Assembly: GCA_902767235.1 (NCBI GenBank)
Contig: CACXGR010000256.1
Span: 1-10,630, forward strand
Length of the DNA: 10,630 bases
DNA from: an uncultured Lachnospiraceae bacterium
Lineage (GTDB): Bacteria; Bacillota; Clostridia; Lachnospirales; Lachnospiraceae
Direction: 5' to 3'
The translations under genes were made by a program, and so were the position numbers. The notes under the pieces were generated by a model, which made no database searches, had not been told where the DNA came from, and saw only the letters and a program-made list of their open reading frames with translations. Positions 6,245 to 10,630 of this stretch are shown piece after piece. How positions within the stretch are numbered: position 1 is the stretch's first letter; each line of letters begins with the position of its first letter.

Positions 6245-6958
6245 ATGGAATTAGATTCGGTATTCTGGAATAATCATGCGGAAGAAATGACTCGGGAAAG
6301 CTATTTGGATCTGAAAACGCGGATGCTTAAAGCGGCGCGGTTTTGGAGTAAAGGTTCTAATCCCACATGGACAGAAACAGAGAATGGAGATGAAATGGCA
6401 GACCTTAACGAAATCAGAAAACAGAGTGAAAAGGCGGCAGAAGCTGTCTGTGAGGCGGCACAGTTAAAAGCGGGAGATCTCTTTGTGGTCGGATGTTCTT
6501 CGAGTGAAGTGATCGGTGAAAGGATTGGGACCGGCTCAAGTCTTGAAGCCGCGGAAGCTGTATTCGAAGGAATATATACGGCTCTTCAGAAAAGGAGGGT
6601 CTTTCTGGCAGCGCAGTGCTGTGAGCATCTTAACAGGGCGCTGATCGTCGAAAGAGAGGCCTATGAGAAATATGATCTGGAGGAAGTCAATGTAATCCCG
6701 CAGCCCAAAGCGGGCGGATCGTTTGGAACTACAGCGTTTCACAGGTTTGCAGACCCGGTAGCTGTGGAATCCATTCGTCAGAAGGCATCGGCAGGAATGG
6801 ATATAGGAGGCACTCTGATCGGGATGCACATTAAGCCGGTTGTTGTTCCGATCCGGATTCCCGTAAACAGGATCGGGGAAGCGGTTCTGATATGTGCGCG
6901 CAGACGTCCCCGGTTCGTGGGCGGCCAGCGGGCAGTGTATAATGATGACCTGCTGTGA
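6245..6958 (+). CDS. YwlG/DUF436 (TIGR01440) family protein with N-terminal extension
   Basis: The conserved domain runs from about residue 51 to the end. Family signatures are LFVVGCSSSEVIGERIGTGS, QCCEHLNRALIVERE, NVIPQPKAGGSFGTTAF, DIGGTLIGMHIKPVVVPI and a final RRRPRFVGGQRA. The biochemical role of this family is unknown. Relatives such as Bacillus YwlG are about 180 residues, which fits a start at the internal ATG 6395 (187 residues, preceded by GGAG at 6386-6389). The longer frame from ATG 6245 has the better ribosome binding site (GGAGGGG, 6234-6240, six-base spacing) and adds 50 residues with no family counterpart. I report the long form because of the ribosome binding site; the short form may be the ancestral protein. 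The gene is probably single, followed by a hydrolase remnant. Confidence 0.85.
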   Translation: MELDSVFWNNHAEEMTRESYLDLKTRMLKAARFWSKGSNPTWTETENGDEMADLNEIRKQSEKAAEAVCEAAQLKAGDLFVVGCSSSEVIGERIGTGSSLEAAEAVFEGIYTALQKRRVFLAAQCCEHLNRALIVEREAYEKYDLEEVNVIPQPKAGGSFGTTAFHRFADPVAVESIRQKASAGMDIGGTLIGMHIKPVVVPIRIPVNRIGEAVLICARRRPRFVGGQRAVYNDDLL

Positions 6959-6972
6959 CACTCTGCAGGTGA

Positions 6973-7113
6973 AAGACTGCAGCAAGTGACTATGTTGTCC
7001 TGCAGGAGCATGCGCATCCGTTTGGCCCTGTGGAAAAGTTTCGCGATGCAGCGGTCCGCCTAAACAGATGGATCCGCGAGGCTGGAAGCACTCCTGTCCT
7101 ATATGATATTTAG
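6973..7113 (+). pseudogene. Remnant of an SGNH/DUF4886-type hydrolase
   Basis: An open stretch of 46 codons without a usable start ends in TAG at 7111. It reads DYVVLQEHAHPF, then PVEKFRDAAVRLNRWIREAGSTPVLYDI. This resembles the internal block DYVVLQEQS...P....F...V..L...IRE.GA.PVLY of SGNH-type hydrolases of the DUF4886 group. The nucleophile region upstream and the C-terminal Asp-His block downstream are absent, so only a fragment of a gene of 250 or more codons remains. A ribosome-binding-like AAAGGGAG follows at 7115-7122, but the ATG after it is stopped one codon later. It sits between the DUF436 gene and the tannase-like gene. The similarity is from recognition only, and short. Confidence 0.55.
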
Positions 7114-7153
7114 GAAAGGGAGCTGCACAATGGATTAGAAAATGTGCTGGTTC

Positions 7154-7206
7154 CCGGCCCCATAAACACAGGAGAGGACCACTGGCTTGGGGCCGGTGGT
7201 CCTCTC
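7154..7206 (-). terminator. Competing hairpins ending the tannase-like transcript
   Basis: A long stem pairs 7172-7185 with 7193-7206 (GAGAGGACCAC against GTGGTCCTCTC, plus three inner pairs, loop of seven). It begins seven bases after the stop of the tannase-like gene. A second stem pairs CCGGCCCCA (7154-7162) with TGGGGCCGG (7188-7196). The two share 7193-7196 and cannot form together. Neither strand has a full T-run; the - strand reads CTGTGTTTATG after the long stem. It probably terminates the - strand gene and insulates the + strand genes before it. Confidence 0.6.
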
Positions 7207-7212
7207 GTTCGT

Positions 7213-9225
7213 TCACTTTATACACGCATTGACCCACTCGATGAAATTCGTAGTGGAATCGCCGGTGCGTTCCGCCTGTGTATGGCCTGCCCCCCACACC
7301 GTCTCAAAATCAACGTCTTCAACACCCTTATAATTCTCGAGTGCAAGAGCGAGGTTCACTTCCGTTGAGAGCGCCGTGTCGCTCTGTGTGATTCCTGTTC
7401 GAATCCGCCAGTACTGAGCCACCTCACTGGTGCCGTATCCTTCTGAAGATTCCAGAAGATAGTAGAGCGGCGTGTACATATTGAGTCTGGTTTCAGCCGT
7501 ATTTCCAACCGAATCGGTCATGTTCAGATCATTGGCATAATCCGCGGCGGCATCATTCCCAAGTGTCTCCAGGATGGCAGCCAGCGCCGCGTCAAAATGT
7601 GCCCCGCTGCCATCGCCATATCCGAACAGCTCATTCTCGCCCTGTCCTTCGTCCAGCTGATCGAAGGCGCCGAGACTCTTGGAGGCTGTTTTGAACGCCT
7701 TGACGAACGCATCGATGCTGGTGATCTTCGCCGTATTCGTATCGGCGTCGTAGCTGACCCATTCGCCGTCAGCATTCAGCGCCGCGATGTAGTCCTGCGC
7801 CGTTTCATAGGTGCCGGAGAGCGAGAGTCCGCTGCCGGAGCCGGTGCGGGAAATATGATCGGTCTCTTCCCAATTCTGTTCTCCTCCGGTGCCAGAATCC
7901 TGCGCACCGCCGGTTGATTCCTGTTCCCCCATGTTGCCAAAATCCGGAGGCGTGCCTTCTTGATCGCAGGCCTCTACGGGAGCGCCTTCACCGCGGGCCG
8001 CCCCTTCTTGGCCGCCAAATCCGGCGCGGCCGCCTTTTCCGCCACGGGTGCCGGTGCCGCCTGTTCCTCTTCCGGGACCTCCTTGGCCGCCGGAAGAAGA
8101 CGCCTTGTAGGGGAAGGTCGTATCCGCCAGGAAGTTATTCAGAGACTGCTCAATGACACTCTTCAGGTATTCATAGTAGCTGCCCGCCTGATAGATCCCT
8201 TCTTCCGAGGTCTCCAGTGTCAAAACATTGCCGTTTTCGTCCTTGATCCCTGCCTCATTGATATATTTTGCAAAGGCTTCTGACAGTGCGTCGGAAATTG
8301 CCTGTTCCTCATCAGAGAGGCCACTGCGGGTGCTTCCCATCATCCATTCATAAGCTGCGTCGGCAGAGTCCAGATTTGTGATCGGGCACCAGCACATAGA
8401 GCCCAGAACGGCATCGCTGACACCTTGCACCGCTCCGATCTCTTCCAAATAGGCATCGTACAGAGCGCTGTCCCCTGTCGATCCCACGACTGCAGATTGT
8501 GCGCCGCCGCCGCTCATACCGAAGGTGAAGATGCTTTCGGCGTCGCCTGCGACCAGCTCATCGCACCAGCGAATATACCGGATCGCAGCTTTAAGATCGG
8601 TAACTCCGGCCGGCGCACCGGAATCTCTTCCGCGACACCCTGCATGTACATACACAAAACCGGCGTCTGTGTAGGATTTGACGCTTGTGTATTCTGACAG
8701 AGCGCGCTGCGCGGAATAGCCGGGTGTATTGATGGGCATTACGATCGGCGCTGTTAAAGCCGTATATCCGCTAACTGTGCCGTCTTCGCTGAGCGTGCAG
8801 GTGTAGGTTCCGTCCCCGTTATCGGTACCGGTCATATAGGCTCCGGGCACAAAAACTGCCAATGTTTCATAAGAAGCGTCTGCAGGGGTCGCACAATAGG
8901 AAATTCCAAGCTGATAATAAACATCGTCGTCCGCATTGTATTGCCATTTAGCCATATCGATCTGCGCCAAAGAAGTGCTGACCTCTGCTGCCGTCTCACT
9001 GTCTTCGGAAACAGCGGAGTCTGCGTCAGCGGAATCAGAATTAGCGGAGGCTGCATCAGCGGATTCCGCGTCTGCCGTCCCGGAAGGGTTCGTTTTATCT
9101 GCCTCGGTTTCTGCCTTGACCGTGGTATCCGTGTTCCCTCCGGTGCTCTGCGGGACGCCGCAGGCAGCCAGAGAAAGAGCGAGAACGCCAGAAAGGCACA
9201 AGGCCATTAATTGCTTATTTTTCAT
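7213..9225 (-). CDS. Tannase-like alpha/beta-hydrolase lipoprotein (subtype B tannase family)
   Basis: The 670-residue product is probably a surface-anchored esterase acting on galloyl or related phenolic esters. A lipoprotein signal spans residues 1-22, with lipobox LAAC and Cys22. An Ser/Ala/Asp/Glu-rich spacer follows to about 88. The hydrolase domain shows DLKAAIRYIRW (210-220), nucleophile Ser238 in GMSGGGAQSA, CPITNLDSADAAYEW (280-294), FDQLDEGQGENELFG (521-535), QYWRIRTGITQSDT (604-617) and His648 in WGAGH. These blocks follow the order of Lactobacillus plantarum tannase (about 470 residues). Its substrate-contacting Lys343, Glu357 and Asp421 appear to match Lys516, Glu530 and Asp616. 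Its triad Asp419 aligns with Gln614, which is odd. About 100 extra residues (about 375-475), very glycine-rich at first, interrupt the lid region. AAGGAG (9236-9241) lies ten bases before the ATG. Hydrolase and lipoprotein calls are strong; the exact substrate is inference. Confidence 0.85.
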   Translation of the reverse strand: MKNKQLMALCLSGVLALSLAACGVPQSTGGNTDTTVKAETEADKTNPSGTADAESADAASANSDSADADSAVSEDSETAAEVSTSLAQIDMAKWQYNADDDVYYQLGISYCATPADASYETLAVFVPGAYMTGTDNGDGTYTCTLSEDGTVSGYTALTAPIVMPINTPGYSAQRALSEYTSVKSYTDAGFVYVHAGCRGRDSGAPAGVTDLKAAIRYIRWCDELVAGDAESIFTFGMSGGGAQSAVVGSTGDSALYDAYLEEIGAVQGVSDAVLGSMCWCPITNLDSADAAYEWMMGSTRSGLSDEEQAISDALSEAFAKYINEAGIKDENGNVLTLETSEEGIYQAGSYYEYLKSVIEQSLNNFLADTTFPYKASSSGGQGGPGRGTGGTGTRGGKGGRAGFGGQEGAARGEGAPVEACDQEGTPPDFGNMGEQESTGGAQDSGTGGEQNWEETDHISRTGSGSGLSLSGTYETAQDYIAALNADGEWVSYDADTNTAKITSIDAFVKAFKTASKSLGAFDQLDEGQGENELFGYGDGSGAHFDAALAAILETLGNDAAADYANDLNMTDSVGNTAETRLNMYTPLYYLLESSEGYGTSEVAQYWRIRTGITQSDTALSTEVNLALALENYKGVEDVDFETVWGAGHTQAERTGDSTTNFIEWVNACIK

Positions 9226-9262
9226 CGTTCAAGTTCTCCTTCGTAATAGTTTTTTTCTTTGT

Positions 9263-9268
9263 ATTATA
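9263..9268 (-). promoter_or_regulatory. -10 element of the tannase-like gene
   Basis: A perfect TATAAT is read on the - strand from 9268 to 9263, about 38 bases before the start codon. It lies within the palindrome ATTATAAT. The -35 is weak (GTTTCA or AGTTTC at 16-17 bases), which suggests an activator or low basal expression. Divergent from it, the kinase gene is transcribed to the right. Confidence 0.45.
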
Positions 9269-9401
9269 ATGACTGTGACTTAGGTGAAACTTAGAATAAA
9301 TGCTGTCATCGCAGATAGGAAAGTGAAGAAGACAGACTTGCCTACAAACGCAGGCGCTTTTTACTCTGGCTCGTTTCATATTAGTACCGTACATAACCTT
9401 A

Positions 9402-9410
9402 TGCTATCAT
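9402..9410 (+). promoter_or_regulatory. Possible extended -10 promoter of the ketosamine kinase gene
   Basis: TGCTATCAT fits the extended -10 pattern TGnTATnAT and ends 32 bases before the preferred start at 9443. No consensus -35 is visible. TATTAT at 9410-9415 is an alternative. The 9271-9400 stretch holds no gene I can support. Confidence 0.3.
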
Positions 9411-9442
9411 ATTATGGTAGGAATATGATTGCGGAGGAGTGT

Positions 9443-10333
9443 ATGCCTGATATCAAGTTATTTACCTCTGTCTCCGAAGCTGTAAAGAGCATCTTCGGAG
9501 AAAGTCGGTATGTTGTAAAAAAGAACTATGTGGCAGGAGGCGATATCAACGAAGCCTGCACCATTACATTGGATGATGGTACTATTCTGTTCATGAAGAC
9601 AAACATCCCGGCTTTTCTGACTAATTTCAAGGCAGAAGCGGCAGGATTAGAAGCAATCAGAGCAACAGGTGCGATCGGAGTGCCTGCTGTTCTCGGTGCA
9701 GGGACGGATATAGGGTTTTCCTTCCTGCTCCTAACATATATCCGGGGAGGCGGCCGGATCAGTCATTACTGGGAAACGTTCGCAGAAGAACTGGCAGCTG
9801 TACATAGGGCTGATCTTCCCGAATTTGGAAAATACGGGTTTAGAGAGGACAACTGGATCGGCACCAGAAAACAGATCAATACTCCGCACGACAAATGGAT
9901 CCCCTTTTTCCGTGACTGTCGTCTTGAACCGCAGATAAAGTCTGCCGGAAACTATCTTATGGCGGAGGATAGGAGAAGAGCAGAGTATCTTTTGGATCAT
10001 CTTGACCGGTTTCTTGTGGAGCCGGACAGGCCTTTCTTTGTGCACGGAGATCTGTGGTCGGGGAATATGATCACAGGAGATGACGGGAAAGGATGGCTTA
10101 TCGATCCGGCCGTCTACTACGGTCATCCCGAGATTGATATCGCCATGACAGAACTGTTTGGAGGATTCCCGCAGGTCTTTTATGAAGCTTACAGAGACAC
10201 AGGTATGCTGCAGCCGGGCTATGGCGATCGAAAAGATCTGTACAACCTGTATCAGCTGCTAAACCATCTGAACATGTTCGGGCGCGGATACCTGCCGGAT
10301 GTAAGAAGGATCCTAAAGAAGTATGCAGGGTAA
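9443..10333 (+). CDS. Fructosamine/ketosamine-3-kinase family protein
   Basis: This cytoplasmic ATP-dependent kinase belongs to the FN3K family. Members phosphorylate sugar amines on glycated proteins or free ketosamines, after which the adduct falls apart, a deglycation repair. With the start at 9443 it has 296 residues, the usual family length. Seen in order are AGGDINEACTITLDDGT (nucleotide loop region), MKTN with Lys52, FKAEAAGLEAIRATGAIGVP, NWIGTRKQIN...W..FFRDCRLEPQ, the catalytic loop HGDLWSGN with Asp203 and Asn208, and the metal-binding LIDPAVYYGHPEIDIAM with Asp221. GGAGG (9433-9437), five bases before ATG 9443, decides the start. The frame is open back to 9284, but those 53 residues have no family match and no ribosome binding site. 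It is divergent from the tannase-like gene. The physiological substrate is not shown by sequence. Confidence 0.9.
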   Translation: MPDIKLFTSVSEAVKSIFGESRYVVKKNYVAGGDINEACTITLDDGTILFMKTNIPAFLTNFKAEAAGLEAIRATGAIGVPAVLGAGTDIGFSFLLLTYIRGGGRISHYWETFAEELAAVHRADLPEFGKYGFREDNWIGTRKQINTPHDKWIPFFRDCRLEPQIKSAGNYLMAEDRRRAEYLLDHLDRFLVEPDRPFFVHGDLWSGNMITGDDGKGWLIDPAVYYGHPEIDIAMTELFGGFPQVFYEAYRDTGMLQPGYGDRKDLYNLYQLLNHLNMFGRGYLPDVRRILKKYAG

Positions 10334-10356
10334 GGAATCTATCATATCTGAGTCAC

Positions 10357-10381
10357 CTGCCGCACCAGACATATCCGGCAG
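10357..10381 (+). repeat. Weak inverted repeat after the kinase gene
   Basis: CTGCCG (10357-10362) and CGGCAG (10376-10381) are perfect 6-bp complements with a 13-base loop, 24 bases after the kinase stop. No T-run follows, so termination is doubtful. Transcription may continue into the DUF58 gene. Confidence 0.3.
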
Positions 10382-10446
10382 CAGATGGAAAGCAGGGCCC
10401 TTACGGACATCCGTGAAAGTAGTTTTGTTGGTGAAGGTAGACAGAA

Positions 10447-10630
10447 ATGCTTCTTATCTGGATCCCGGTCAGTGTTCTGGCCATGTATTTTGTCCTGAAT
10501 ATTGTCTACGGAAAGCTCTGGAAGAACGGCCTGCAGGCAGAACTGCGGTTTGAGGAGCGGGATGTGGAAGAGGGTGACGAAACCATACTGGTGGAAACAG
10601 TGACCAATGATAAGTTCCTTCCGCTGCCTG
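10447..10630 (+). CDS. DUF58 domain protein, 5' part (runs off the window)
   Basis: The first 61 codons are present. The protein begins with one hydrophobic anchor segment (about residues 2-20, LLIWIPVSVLAMYFVLNIVY). This is followed by LQAELRFEERDVEEGDETIL and VTNDKFLPLP, the usual start of DUF58 proteins, where a beta-rich region ends in PLP. DUF58 proteins are membrane-anchored and often encoded beside a MoxR-type AAA+ ATPase and transglutaminase or von Willebrand-type proteins. No MoxR gene lies upstream here; the neighbour is the ketosamine kinase, 113 bases away, so partners would have to be to the right. The ribosome binding site is modest (GAAGG, 10433-10437, nine-base spacing). The 113-base spacer before it has no supported gene. 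The assignment rests on the N-terminus only. Confidence 0.72.
   Translation, partial: MLLIWIPVSVLAMYFVLNIVYGKLWKNGLQAELRFEERDVEEGDETILVETVTNDKFLPLP

Noticed and set aside
9338..9368. A GCCT/AGGC mini-hairpin followed by GCTTTTTAC as a terminator
   Set aside because: The stem has only four pairs and no gene on the + strand ends upstream of it, so a terminator role is not supported.
9284..9442. N-terminal 53-codon extension of the ketosamine kinase frame
   Set aside because: It has no ribosome binding site and no counterpart in the FN3K family, whereas ATG 9443 has GGAGG at ideal spacing and gives the normal protein length.
10323..10553. A 76-codon + strand ORF overlapping the kinase end and the DUF58 start
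   Set aside because: The DUF58 frame has the recognisable hydrophobic anchor and LRFEE...PLP pattern; this other frame does not and overlaps both genes.

Overview
The window reads as chromosomal DNA from a moderately GC-rich Bacillota bacterium, most likely a Clostridia/Lachnospiraceae-type gut or rumen anaerobe. The reasons are strong GGAGG-type ribosome binding sites, a Bacillus-like TreR, a trehalose PTS permease with a fused glucose-type IIA domain, a YwlG/DUF436 protein and a Firmicutes-type tannase-like lipoprotein. The genus is inference. I see no rRNA, tRNA, CRISPR array, insertion sequence or phage gene.

Positions 1-4941 hold a trehalose locus on the + strand. It starts with an orphan, N-terminally degraded Phd/YefM antitoxin-like ORF (61-291) abutting treR (292-1014). 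treR ends in its own terminator. The transporter treB (1218-3149) follows from its own sigma-A-type promoter, with a TreR operator candidate at the expected transcription start. Two hairpins separate treB from the phosphotrehalase gene treC (3262-4887), which ends in a strong terminator. The three genes form a standard circuit: TreB imports trehalose as trehalose-6-phosphate, TreC splits it to glucose and glucose-6-phosphate, and TreR represses until the phosphorylated sugar appears.

Positions 4995-7212 are an accessory patch with signs of erosion. On the - strand lie a Pr6Pr-family membrane protein (start best placed at 5690) and, upstream of it, the N-terminal stub of a maltose/galactoside O-acetyltransferase. 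On the + strand lie a YwlG/DUF436 protein with an unusual 50-residue N-terminal extension and a short remnant of an SGNH/DUF4886-type hydrolase. Two competing hairpins close this patch.

Positions 7213-10630 hold a 670-residue tannase-like alpha/beta-hydrolase lipoprotein on the - strand. It carries a long glycine-rich insertion and an apparent change at a catalytic-triad position. Divergent from it is a fructosamine/ketosamine-3-kinase family gene (best start 9443). The window ends inside a DUF58 protein gene that starts at 10447. The most novel items are the tannase-like lipoprotein and the operator architecture at treB. I did not find a convincing wholly new multi-gene system.
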